A program made the position numbers and the translations under genes. From positions 80,468,894 to 80,532,893 of the forward strand of contig NW_024467119.1 in NCBI RefSeq assembly GCF_017591425.1: DNA of 64,000 nucleotides, in the 5' to 3' direction. The notes under the pieces are model-generated. The model ran no database searches. It saw nothing but the letters and a program-made list of their open reading frames with translations, and was not told where the DNA came from. The stretch is from Ochotona curzoniae (taxonomy: Eukaryota; Chordata; Mammalia; Lagomorpha; Ochotonidae). Below, in pieces: positions 44,480-55,517 of this stretch (the first letter of the stretch is position 1; each line of letters starts with the position of its first letter).

Positions 44480-46359
44480 TGTCTTGCTTACATTGTTGTT
44501 CACTGTTTAAATACTGTGTGTATTCAGGTCTCATCTAGATGGCGTTATAATCCTACATGCTTTTCACTAACTATTTGAGACCCTCTAAGGGACAGTGGTA
44601 GCTCTGGTTAACTGGGTCCTGGCATGTGTGTCCTATTGTCTGTGTATGGCAGAGAAAGGAAGTTTAGGCTTCTTTTTGGTTTTCTGATACTTACAGGCTT
44701 TTAAAAGCTGAAATTGACAGCCCTGTGTTTATGGTGTTCTAAGATGCACTTTCCCCTTTAGCAATCTGTCTTTAGGCAAGTCTGCCATCCTCTATGCCAT
44801 TCAATCAGTCTGTTTTAATTGGATAATGATTCTTACTTTGAATCTGTGTAAAATCTAGCCTGGCCTCCATGCATACTCCACTGGCTGATTGCCGATGTCC
44901 TGACAGCAGCTGGATTTTTGTCCTCCCTGGAGCCCTGCAGCCACAGAGGCCAAAGACCAGTTTGTTGTAATGAATCTAACCTGTTTATTCTGATCCATAG
45001 AGTTCTATCCCAAGCAGGGAGCATCCGTTTTAGGATGACTAAGTGAATCAAATCCTGTGAGAGCAACTAATGAATGAAACCTTCCGGTGTCAACTTGATT
45101 GCAAGTTCACCCAGCTTCCACTTTATGAACGACCACAAACCTTTTTGGAAGCACTTTATCATGGCTCTGTCTGCTAGAATCTACATTAGGCCACACCCAA
45201 GCTTGTCCTGTGACTCTTGGAAGAGGGGTTTGTTGATTTCTCATCTAAAAGTTGGCCCATGTAAGTGATCAAGTGAGTGGGAAGAGGACCAGACTGCTTT
45301 TCTCAAGAACCTATTCGCATCCTAACAGCATCAATACATTTATAATGTGACCTGAGCTTACTCACTTCTCACATGTCCTGTCTCTCCATATTCCTGTGCT
45401 AGGGATCAGTGTCCAACACTGAAACCTCATTGCCTAGGAAAAACACCTGGTGAAGCAATAGTGACATTACCTGACAGACATTCTCACACTCTTTGGTCCT
45501 GAATTCTGCAAGCTGTGTAACTCATTTGTAGCACATGTATATACATTAAGGTAGCATAAGGTACTGTGACAAACAACTTCCCCCTGCCCATTTATCCAGT
45601 GGCTCAAGCTGGAAGATTAGAATGGCTGTTCACGGGCACCAAGTGGTGATTCAGGTATCTAGGCTGCTTCTTCTCTATCGCTCTGCAAGCTGCAAAGACA
45701 GGACTGTCAAGGAGACTTAGGTTACCTGAGTCAATTCAGAGCAAGGAGAGGAGGGTGGCAAGGAGTCCACAGGCATGTTTCTATGATGCAAGCGTGCAGG
45801 TGGTGTACGTTCCACCTGCACGCAATCTAAACAGTAGAGATCTGGGTCACGGACACATGTCTGCTTGGCCGAAGAATATTAACTGAATGTGTGCACAGCA
45901 AGAAGGAATGAGTTGGGTGAAAAGTTATCTATACTCCCCGAAACAGTTAATTCCAGAAACAAGGGAAAGAAGGAGCAGAAAGGTATTTGAGATGTGTCTG
46001 TTAATGGCCCACTGAGCTCCCTGTTAGACTCGCACTTAAAATCTCATGAATGACCTCTGCCGCCAGATGCTGATTTGTACAATGTGCTCAAGGATGCTTG
46101 CTTGAACTTTTGTTAGATAGGCCTTGCTTGCACGCAGCTATGTGTGTATGGTTCCAGAAACACAACAGCAAAACTTCAGGGCATTCTTGTACAGGAACCT
46201 GTGTGACATTAAAAAAAAAAAAAAAGTCTGTGTCTGGGGGTGGGGCTTCCGGTTGCATGCATGTCTCCAGTAAAGTGTAAAATCCTGAGCAAGGTGCTTT
46301 CTAAACATGCTAATTCATTGACACAAGATCACTTTAGCTAGGTGGAAACCCGTGTGTTG
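44480..46359. other. No gene recognised; perfect inverted repeat at 45792-45823
   Basis: About 1.9 kb of apparently old sequence. The pair GCGTGCAGGTGG / CCACCTGCACGC (12-base arms, 8-base loop) is the only notable structure. The stretch at 45070-45420 may be an old LTR or DNA transposon, but I cannot assign it. Confidence 0.4.
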
Positions 46360-46800
46360 GAGGCAATGGCTGGATAATGTTCCCAATGAAGACATATTGA
46401 AATCCTAACCATTGGCGCCTAAATAAGAATGTGAGCTTATTTATAATAGGGTATCTTTATGTATGATCAGGTTAGTATACTGCCACATGAACTAGGGTGG
46501 ACCCAAACATGTCTACCATCTTTAAAAAAAAGAGGACATTTTCTCTACAGACAGTGCAAGGGAGGATGTCGGGAGATCAAGGTGGACACTGTCTATAAGC
46601 CAGGGAACATTGAGGTTGCCAGCGAGCACCAGGAGCTCAGGGACACATGGGGCTGATTGTCCATCAGAGTGCCCAGCAGGATCCTCCCTGCCAACGCCTG
46701 AGTTACACAACTGGGAGAGGATACATGTCGGCTGTTGGAAGCCAACCAGTTTGTCTCAATTTGCTATAGCAACCCTGGGGCACCGATACTAGGTTGTACA
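46360..46800 (+). mobile_element. MLT1-like LTR
   Basis: In order: AATGTTCCCAATGAAGACATATTGAAATCC (MLT1 5' region, in two parts), GAATGTGAGCTTATTTATAATAGGG, CAGTGCAAGGGAGGATGTCG, a GGACACTGTCTATAAGCCAG block and a TTTGCTATAGCAACCC end like the MLT1 terminus (TTTTGTTATAGCAGCCC). Solo LTR of an ERVL-MaLR element; old. Confidence 0.68.
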
Positions 46801-47476
46801 CTTGTTTATACCATGAATTCTTTCTTCTTCTCAACTTACACATTTCATGTACAGAAACCTATGATTCCCTGTAAGCACCCGGACTGCCCAGTGCCAAAAC
46901 ATGTGAATTGTAGTTGCTTTGTAAAACCACTTGGTTCTTATAGATAATCAATTTTGTTCTTATACATAATTGTCTATTTCTTCCCAATTGTTCAAATGTA
47001 ATTATCTCATGAGAGATGCATCTAATGGTGTAACACACAGGAAAGCAACAGAAAAACAAGGCAGGAAATTAATCTTCCCTTCAACTCATGCTATGTCCCA
47101 GAAGGGAATGCTTTGCTTTTATTTCAAATGAACCTTCAGATCACTCAACCTTATGACACCTGTAGACTTCTTTCTGAAAAAGCTGGTTCAGTGCTTCTGA
47201 GCATCAGTGTAGATAGTCTGAAAGTTGGCCTGTCAGGGGTATTGCCAATGTGACAGGTGACATCAGTTTTAAGAGACCAAAGAAGTCACGCTGAAGCTTC
47301 GGGTAGCAGGACCATGTTTCACACCTGGGTCATGATGAGGGGGTGCCCCGTTTCCAACCATCTTGCCCTATCCATTGTGGCAGTTCAGCCACACATACTT
47401 AATAGTAGAATGTGGAGATTCAGGACAATTTTAGAGAAATTTTGACTTTTTTGAATTTTTTTTCTTTTAAAAATTT
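46801..47476. other. No recognisable feature
   Basis: About 675 bases with no supported gene or repeat. Confidence 0.4.
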
Positions 47477-47500
47477 CACACACACACACACACACACACA
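47477..47500. repeat. (CA)n run, left of the CSINE
   Basis: ACA repeats immediately before the CSINE tail complement; duplicated on the other side at 47801-47820. Confidence 0.9.
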
Positions 47501-47796
47501 TAAAGATTTATTTATTTTTAGTGGAAAAATACAGAGAGGAGAAAAACAGAGAGGAAGAGCTTCAATTTGAAGATTCACTCCCCAAGTGGCCACAGCAGCT
47601 GGAGCTGAGCCAATCTGAAGCCAAGAGGCTGGAGCCTCTTCCAGGTCTCCCACAGGGGTGCAGTGTCCAAAGGCTTTGGGCTGTCCCCTACTGCTTTCCC
47701 AGACCACAAGCAGGGAGCCACCAGAGACATGACCTGGTACCTATATGGGATCCCAGGGTGGGGACATTAACCAATAGGCTAAAGTGCTGGACCCCC
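47501..47796 (-). mobile_element. CSINE inserted in a CA microsatellite
   Basis: Minus-strand full-length CSINE: TAAAGATTTATTTATTTTTA (tail side), ACAGAGAGGAGAAAAACAGA, GATTCACTCCCCAAGTGGCC, GTCTCCCACAGGGGTGCAGT, CTATATGGGATCCCAGG (B-box complement), head ending GGACCCCC. AAATTTCACACACAC (from 47471) and AAATTCACACACAC (from 47798) flank it, so the target duplication includes CA repeat. Confidence 0.9.
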
Positions 47797-47889
47797 AAAT
47801 TCACACACACACACACACACATACATATAATTTTTAAAATCATAATGATACTTCCCACCTTTCTTTTCCTCCTCCTGTCTTTATAATTC

Positions 47890-48165
47890 ATAAAGAGGAG
47901 ACAGATCTTCCATCAGCTGCTTCACTTCCCAAATGGCTGCAATGTTCAGAGCTAACTCAATCTGAAACCAGCAGTCAGGAGATTCATTCAGTTTTTGCAT
48001 GTGGATCTTGGGGCCCAAGCTTTTGGGCTATCATCTGCTGCTTTCCCAGGTGCATTAGCAGGGAGCTGGATCAGAAGTGAACTAGCCAGGACTCAAACTG
48101 GCACCCATATGGGATTCCTGCACTGGGATTCCTGCCTAGCCTACTCTGCCATGGTGCTGGTCATG
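47890..48165 (-). mobile_element. CSINE, tail-side shortened
   Basis: Minus-strand CSINE: ATAAAGAGGAGACAGATC, CACTTCCCAAATGGCTGC, TCATCTGCTGCTTTCCCAGG, GGGAGCTGGATCAGAAGTGA, CACCCATATGGGATTCCTGC, with a small local duplication of GGGATTCCTGC, and a worn head. Confidence 0.83.
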
Positions 48166-49407
48166 CTTTTAATATATGTCCGAAATATGATCCCTATTCT
48201 AGGAGCTTCACATTGTTATTGAGAAATTGGTACAGGCAGAAAAAAATACATGAGATTTTGTATGTGATCATAATTGTATTCATGGAAGACATGCTGGCAT
48301 GTTTTATTCAGCTTCAAGTAAGAAAATCTGTTCAGAGCTGTCCACTGAGTGCAAATATTGTGGTTTACTTGAGAGTAAGAAAGAAGTAATGGACATTGAG
48401 TCATTTCTCAGGAAGATTAGGTGACATAGAGAGAAGATTGTTCATGTTGAACACTGAAGTACCAAGATAGCATTAATCACAAAGGCTCCTCTTATCCATC
48501 CCACAGGCAACACATGAAAGCAATTTCCTGTGCTTTGTATTTTGATTTAATGCTGGATATAAACATGTGTTATGTTTTAATGGGGGTGCGGTTAGAGGAG
48601 AAATTGTACTTAAATCATATAGCCAACAAGAGTACGGTGGGTAAATTTCTTGTGGAGATGGAAAGCATTATGTTACTGACCACATAAATTTGATTGGGGA
48701 CACTGGACAGCATTCTGTGATCTATTTCCATGTTGTTTATAATGATGGGGCCTTTCACTTCTCAAAGATGCACCCTGTAGTTCTTTGCCCTATTGGTTTG
48801 TTTACTGGTTCTAGTAAGCACCTTTTACAAGAAGGCTGACAGCATTGAGCTTTGGGTAAAGCTTGTGACAGAGGAAGGGACCATGCCAAAACACCACAAC
48901 AGCAACAACTGGCCAATGGGTGTGAAGTTTATAACGAGGAGGCCTCATGGAGTGAAAACTGGAAAATCTGAATCATAACTGTTAATAAAAAAGGGAGCAT
49001 CTTAGAGTAGGTGTGAGGGTCTCAGGGCCCCAGGGAGTCCTCATTTTACATACCTGAGAAATGTTTAACCCTTGGAAGAACAAAGTGATACAAGAAAATA
49101 TGGGCTTGATGTTTAGCATACTCTTTTCTTTGAGAGTCGCAGAATTTTCAGTTGGGCTTGGGAATTTGTAGGAAAATATCTCAGGGTTTGGGAATCTTAT
49201 TATAACTCAAGGTCTTAGTTGTTTTTAAAATCCTCCTAAGCATCTTCTTAATTTTTTTTCTTATAAAAATATCACCCCAAATATGGTTGCTGCGTTATGA
49301 GTTACAACAGATAAGATCTTGACCTATTTTATGTCTTAAAATAGATTTCCATGACGATTGATTGAAAGGTCAAAATCAAAGCACTTGTGAATTGGCTGAG
49401 ATTACCT
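48166..49407. other. No recognisable feature
   Basis: About 1.2 kb with no supported gene or repeat. The 61-codon frame at 48793-48978 has no known domain. Confidence 0.4.
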
Positions 49408-49672
49408 TTTAAAAATTTGTTGAGTTTGAAAGAATTGCAGAGAGAGAATTTTTTCCATCCACTGGTTAACCCCTCAGATGACTGCAATGGCCAGCATTAG
49501 CCAGGCAGGGGCCAAGAGCTTCTTCTGGGTCTCTCACTTGGTTGGAGGGGCCGTTTCTGCTGCTTTCCCACAGCCTTAGCAGGGAGATGGATCAGAAGTG
49601 GAGTAGCCAGGACTCGAGGAAGCAGGTTCCGCAAGCAGCAACTCTACCTACTACCCCACAATGCTGGCTCCA
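49408..49672 (-). mobile_element. CSINE, diverged
   Basis: Minus-strand CSINE: CCTTTTAAAAATTTGTTGAG (tail side), AGAGAGAATTTTTTCCATCC, AAGAGCTTCTTCTGGGTCTC, TAGCAGGGAGATGGATCAGA, head complement ACTACCCCACAATGCTGGC. Confidence 0.8.
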
Positions 49673-50276
49673 ACTGAGGTTCTCTTAAGGATACATAGCG
49701 AGAGTCAGATTTTAAGGCTTTACCATAGCGACAACTAATTTAGAAGACTGAGTTTCTCATTTCCTGTTTGAATTGACACAGTTTTATCATCATGTTCTGG
49801 CAGTAGCTTTTACTGCTATATCTGTCAGAATACAAGACAAGGAAGGACATACAACAATGGTTTTATAAAAAAAAAAAAAGACAAAAACCGAAAAATATGA
49901 GAATCCTCAGCAAAGCATTTCAAAAGTGAATTATTTCTGGAATTAATCACAAACATCCAGTCATCCGATATGGGAAAATGTGACTACCATGTCCTCAAGG
50001 CAGTTGATATCATCTGATTATTTTAATTATACAGAGCATAAAATGATTTTTCCTCTAGGAACACATAGTTCACAGAAAAAAAAGATACGCATAGAATTGA
50101 CAAATGTATTTTAAAGTAACTTAAAAATGTTAAACAAAAGTAATGAAAGACCATTTCCAAATTACTGGGGAGCAAGATTTGCCTTTGAACCTTTGACCTA
50201 TCACTGAGAAGAGGCTGGATTAAATGTATACTCTCACATATCCTTGCTTGGATGATATGACAGTAAAAAGGAACTT
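49673..50276. other. No recognisable feature
   Basis: About 600 bases with an A-run at 49868-49879 and no gene or repeat call. Confidence 0.4.
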
Positions 50277-50291
50277 AAAATGTTAGTGAAA

Positions 50292-50644
50292 GGCCCAACA
50301 CCACAGCCTAGTAGCTAAAGTCTTTGCCATGCATGCACTAGGATCCCACATGGATGCAGGTTCACGTCCTGGCTGCTCCACTTCCCTTCCAGTTCCCTGC
50401 TAGTGGCCTAGGAAAGCAGTAGAGGACAGCCCAAAGCCTTGAGACCCTGCATCCATGTGAGAAACCCAGAAGAAGTTCCTGGCTCCTGGTTTTGGGTCAG
50501 CTCAGCTCTGGCTGTTGTGGCCACTTTGAGAGTGAACCAGCAGACAGAAGATCTTTTTGCCTGTTTTTCTTTATCTTTGTGACTTTCCAATAAAAATTAA
50601 AATAAATAAATAAGTAAATAAATAAATAGAAAGAAAATTATTTT
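50292..50644 (+). mobile_element. CSINE, full-length, with TSDs
   Basis: Head AAGGCCCAACACCACAGCCT, TAGGATCCCACATGGATGCA (B-box region), a complete body, the tail GACTTTCCAATAAAAATTAA and (AAAT)n. The flanks TTAAAATGTTAGTGAAA (50275-50291) and TTAAAAGTTAGTAGAAA (50645-50661) are close matches. Confidence 0.88.
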
Positions 50645-50699
50645 TAAAAGTTAGTAGAAAATACGTATTAGGCCAGAGTCCAAGGGCAGTTGTAATTAA

Positions 50700-52105
50700 A
50701 TTAGACTAGTAAGGGCAAAAAAATTGATATGGAAATCAGTGGACAAGGCAGAAAATTCTGAAATCAATCCATACAGCTACTATCAGCTAGTCTTTGACAA
50801 ATGAGCTAAAGTAATCTCTGGAGAAAGGACAGTTTCCTCAACAAATGGTGTTGGAAAAATTGGATCTACATGTGCAGAAGTACGAAACAAGACCCCTGCT
50901 TTACAAATTTCAACTCACAGTCTATCAAGGATCTGAACCTATGATCAGATATCATTAATTTACTAGAGGGAAACACGGAATAACTCTGCAGGACATTGGA
51001 AAGGACCCTAAAGGCACAGACAATAAAATGAAAATAGATAAATGGGATTACATCATGCTAGGAAGTTTCTGCACTGCAAAGGAAATTTAAATGAAGTGAA
51101 AAGTCATCCAAAAAATAGGAGGAAACATTTGCAAGTTATGTAAATGATGAGGGATTAGTATCCTGGATCTATAAAGAGCTCAAGAAATTCAACAACAACA
51201 AAAATATCCAGTTAAGAAATGGGCAAAGGGCATGAACAGGGAGTGTTTCAAAGTATGACGTACAAATGGCCACTGACACATGAAAAAATTCTACATATCA
51301 CCAGCCATCAGGATAATAATAATAATAATTTAAAAACACAATGAAAAATAGCTTCTCCTTGATTGTAATGGCTATCATACAAATATCAATTAACCATAAA
51401 TGCCTTCAAGGATTAAAGGAAATAAAGGTACCCTAATTCATTTTTGGTGGTTATATAAACCTATATAATTATTATGAAAGGCAAAATGGAGATTCCTCAG
51501 AAATTAGAAAATAGATCTATTTTATGACCCAGCCATTTCACTGCTGGAAGTTTACTCAAAGGAAACAAATAAAGAAAAAGAAAATAAAAGAAGGAAAGGC
51601 AAACCCAGCATAGGAGAGTAGACTTACATGCTTATTATAACTTGCTTCATAATAGCTGAGATGGTATCTGTCAACTGATGACTAAATGTGGTATATATAC
51701 AGTATGGAATACTGCTGAGCCATGAAAAGTCGAAAAACCTGTGATAGATGTGACCCCAAACCAGTATGCTTTGTGAAATAAGCTATCCCCTCCCAAATAA
51801 CCATGTTTTCTCTCATAATGGATCATTAATATAGAATACACAGAAGTGTGAGAATGAAATGGAAATCTTATGGTTTGATTGCTGTTCCTAGCTTTTGATT
51901 AAACTTCTGTGGAACTGTGCTCTCTCTACTTTTTTGCTAGTAGAATATTATGGTTAGTGATGATACAGTATATTGAAACTATGTTTTTGCAAAAACTAAA
52001 AGGGGAAGGAGAATTGAGGGAGGGGAGAGAAAGATGAAGATAACCGTGGTTGTCTTCTTAGAATTGCACCTATGAAGTGTATTAATAAATTAGAAATCTC
52101 TACAT
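50700..52105 (+). mobile_element. Old L1 3' end (ORF2 C-terminus and 3' UTR)
   Basis: Broken ORF2 C-terminal sequence (AGGAAGTTTCTGCACTGCAA at 51059-51078; GAATACTGCTGAGCCATGAA at 51707-51726) continues into a 3' UTR with a polypurine tract (about 52000-52038) and an AATAAA-like end near 52085. Diverged, with no open frame of note. 5'-truncated near 50700. Confidence 0.78.
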
Positions 52106-52144
52106 TTTTTTAGCTTGCTTTGCATCAAAATTAACTTCTTATGA

Positions 52145-52448
52145 TGAGCATTGCAGTACCAGTTGAGGTGCCCCATCTGATATCAGAGTGCCTGATTTGA
52201 GTCCCCATTGCTCCGGTGCTGTGTTAATGTGCCTGAAAGGAAGTTGATGACTTACATACTTTAGGTCACCATTTCCCACATGAGAAAGCTGGCTGCAGTC
52301 CCTGGGTCCTGACTTTGAATTGGCCTAGACCTGGTTGTTGTGGATATCTAGGGAGTGAACAAGTAGATGGAAAAATTCTCTCTCTCTCTCTCTCTCTCAC
52401 CCACACTCTCTCACTCTGCTTTTCAAATAGATAAGTCTTTAAAAATAT
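52145..52448 (+). mobile_element. CSINE, diverged
   Basis: Plus-strand CSINE: worn head, ACATGAGAAAGCTGGCTGCA, GAGTGAACAAGTAGATGGAA, an expanded (TC)n at 52377-52398, and TTTTCAAATAGATAAGTCTT at the end. Confidence 0.8.
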
Positions 52449-52469
52449 TATGTTCTTAATAAAATTTTA

Positions 52470-52717
52470 GTGATCTTGGCATTGTGGTGATTGAGTACTG
52501 CGAGCTGTGTTTCCAATCCAGTTCCCTGTTGATCAGCGCAGGAAAACAGCGATGATGGCCCAGTGGTTAGGCTCTTAAACTCATGTGGGAGATTGCGATA
52601 GTGTTCCGGGCTCCTGTTGTGTCCACTTGGAGAGTGAACCAGCAGATGAAAGATCTCCTCTCTGTCTCTCTGTAACCGTGTCTTTCAAATACATACAATT
52701 GTTGAAAATAAATACAA
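52470..52717 (+). mobile_element. CSINE, shortened
   Basis: Plus-strand CSINE with a decayed head, CTCATGTGGGAGATTGCGAT, GGAGAGTGAACCAGCAGATG, a CT tract and TCTTTCAAATACATACAA. The B-box region is missing. Confidence 0.75.
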
Positions 52718-52724
52718 TTATATT

Positions 52725-52998
52725 TAATGGTCACATATGCAGAGTGTGAGTAAGAGGATTCCCTTTTACTGATTTCTTATCAAACGCCCTCAATGGCTGG
52801 AACTACCCAGGGTGAATCCAGGATTTGGGAATTCACTTGGTCTCCCATGGGACTAGTGAAATGTTGATGACTGACATCACCAACTTCTGCTCCCTGAGGT
52901 CTGCATTTGCAGGAAGCTGGATTCTGATGAGGAGCTGGGATCCCAGGGACGCGGGTCTGTAATACGTCTTCCTTAAGTACTAGACTCAACGCCCACCC
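52725..52998 (-). mobile_element. CSINE, diverged
   Basis: Minus-strand CSINE: ACATATGCAGAGTGTGAGTA, GGTCTCCCATGGGACTAGTG, AGGAAGCTGGATTCTGATGA, GAGCTGGGATCCCAGGGACG, head complement ending GCCCACCC. Its 5' edge borders the family B copy 3 insertion point. Confidence 0.75.
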
Positions 52999-53010
52999 TT
53001 GCTTTTCTTT

Positions 53011-55506
53011 CTTCTTCTTTTTTTTTTTTTCTTTTGACAATCCTTACATATTCAACTAGGGTAAAAAAGGTTCAAGGGCTACAGGGAAGTGGGCAAGACC
53101 ATCACTTCCATACCGCTTCCTTCATGTATCCGAGGTAAAAGGGGATATAGAGGGAGAAGCCCCACCCAGTTTCCCACCTACCCCAAGTCCCGGATGTGGG
53201 GCATGCTCTGAGATACTCGATCAAGTGGTTCCAATAGTTCCCCATTCATGGATTGCTACCAGTCTCTCCACTCCATGCACGGTGTGGTCGTTGAAGAATC
53301 CATTGATTGACACAGTCCCTTCTAGAGTCTCCTTTTGCCCAGCATCTTGCTGCCAACAGATAGCTGAGGTTGTTGATTGACTTGTTTTCTTGGTTAGGAC
53401 TCTGAGTCCGGTGTCTCGACTGGGGAGATCCTCAAAGAAATTTTGAGGTATTCCCAGTCCAGATTCCTGCGTGTTCTAGCAAGCATAGGACCTGGCACAG
53501 TCCATTGCCTCGATCAGCTGGTGGTTGCAGTTGCTGGGTTGGTTCAGTCTCCATCCATGTCCTCCACTGGAACCGATGGGTGTTACAGTCCGGCCTGGTT
53601 CCGCCCTGGACACACTTGGCCCTCACAAAGACCAGTAGGAGCTGCAGCCCAGTCAAGGCGGCCCAAAGTAACCCCAACCGGGCCCACCCCCTACCCTGGC
53701 TTGCCAGTATGTATGACAGACTAGTCTAGTCTGTCCCATATTCCCCTCTGCTCATATACTTGCCAACGGGTATTGCGGCCTAATTCCGTCCAACCATCTC
53801 ATCCAACCAACCCTAACTGATGTTGTTGGGTGAATGTCTAGCCCCCCAGCCCCTGTCCTAGTTCCCGTGCCCTCCCGTGGAAGGTGATGACCCAAGAGGG
53901 AGGAGCCCACTATTTCCCTCCCAGGTCGCTCCCATTCCAATTGTGCCCTCTCCAGTTGGCCCTGTGTTTCAACTCGACATGACTAGCCCCCTGTACCAGC
54001 TTCTGCCAGCAGATGCTACGACCAAGCCCCAACAACCCTCACCCACTCAGATTATAGATTGCACCGGTGGGAATAGTCAGCCCAGCCTGGCTTTCACCCA
54101 ATCTGGTCCACATGAGGTGCGCAGGTGCTGTGGCCCTGCCTGATCTGGTCTACCCCCTACCCAGCTCACACTCCTCAGTGGAAGTAGCTGTTCAGCTAGG
54201 GAACCACCCATTATTCCCCTGCCAGCTCTGCCTCCTCCCTTCCTGATTCTCGCGTGTGCTGGTTGGGCGCTGCAGTCGCATCCGGCTAAGGCTACCTCAC
54301 CTTGGCATTCCAAATTGTGTATTGCTTTTGTCACTACCGGACCTGGTTCGACCCATACTCTGTTCTGGCGCTTGGATTTACCAGTGGATGACATGAACAG
54401 ATTCAGCCTGGTCTGCCCCCGACCCTTGCCAAATGCATGCCAGTGGGACACTTTCCATGGCCTCTTGGCTGTTGCCTTCCATGTTTCTTGTGCTGACCTG
54501 CAGGGTCTGTGTCCTGCCAGAGAAGGCTCCTCCATCAGAACCCCTCCAGGTGTCAGGTTTTGTGCATACCAGTGGGTCCATGTGCCAGTTCGCCTCCTGT
54601 CCTAGCAGGAACAGTGGCCTTTCCTAACTGGCCTTCATCCCATTCTGGTTCTTGCTGTAGGATGTTTCAGCCCAGCCACTATTTGTCCACACCTCCATAT
54701 AGCTCATATATGGCTCAGTTGGGGTTGAGACCTAGCCTAGTCTGTCCCACATCTACCCTGGTCCTCCAAAGAACCAGGTGTTGTGGTCTGGCCCGGTACG
54801 TCTTATTCCAGTCCACACTTGTGCCAAGGGAGATGATAACTGTATCCAGACCCAACCACAGCCCCATCCACCTGTCGCGACCCCTGCCTTAGACACTATG
54901 GCTCAACTCTGTGGTTAATGTGGACCAGTTGGAGCCAAAACCTTGCTGAGCATGTCCTGAGCTCCACCATGTGTTCCAATCATGCTTCTGGGCTAAGGTT
55001 TGCTTAGTCCAAACCTTTAGTTCTCAGCCCCACACTTGCATTAAGGTTTCATGTCCCAGTTCCTGGGAATAACCAGAAATTTGTGACTCACCTACACTAG
55101 CGCTGGTCTTATTTATGGGTGTCCCTAAGCAGCTATTTCATATCATAAAAACCCCAGAGCTGCCGCTGGGCGGCCAGCAGGCAGAGCCTGGCACCACTTG
55201 GTGCATTGCCCCCCCCCCCCGCCTTGCAGCGGGGGCTGTGGCCGAGACCCCGGAGGGGTTCTGTCTGGCAGAGGCGCCCCCGACAAGAGCCACCTTAAGG
55301 GGGGGTTAAGCCTGCCCCCTGCCCTGAGACTGGGACCCACCCAACCTGCCCTGCCGCCAGCTTTTGGCTGGCGGGGGGCAGGGCTGAGCCAGGAATTTAC
55401 CCCAGCTCCCAGCCATCTCTCACGGGTACTCACCCATGAACGGCTTTAGTTGCTCCTGGGCCAGGAGAAGGCTGAGGTCTCTGCCCCCACCTTGTGGCGG
55501 GGGCTG
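53011..55506 (-). mobile_element. Family B noncoding retrotransposon, copy 3 (TSD-flanked)
   Basis: A 2.5-kb insertion with A-tail complement at 53011-53035 and flanks TGCTTTTCTTT at 53000-53010 and 55507-55517. The 3' part matches copy 2 (GGTTCAAGGGCTACAGGGAA at 53069-53088), and the body is built of the same diverged 60-75-base units. The 5' end (55150-55506) is GC- and CpG-rich, and the shared module reads as the complement of CAGCAGGCAGAGCCTGGCAC (55175-55194). Its outermost 5' sequence differs from copy 2, so the two copies differ at the 5' end. No conserved protein; the 152-codon minus frame at 54077-54535 is not shared with copy 2. Confidence 0.8.
55150..55506 (-). promoter_or_regulatory. 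CpG-rich 5' end of family B copy 3, possible promoter
   Basis: The most GC-rich stretch of the window, with many retained CpGs and repeated CCCCC-GC-TTG-GCGGGGGCTGTG words at 55209-55233 and 55485-55507. Its place at the transcript start of a retrotransposon suggests an internal promoter, but no activity can be read from sequence. Confidence 0.4.
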
Positions 55507-55517
55507 TGCTTTTCTTT

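Noticed and set aside
54077..54535. 152-codon minus-strand frame in family B copy 3
   Set aside because: Low stop density from composition. The frame is not shared with copy 2, and the plus strand is also open.
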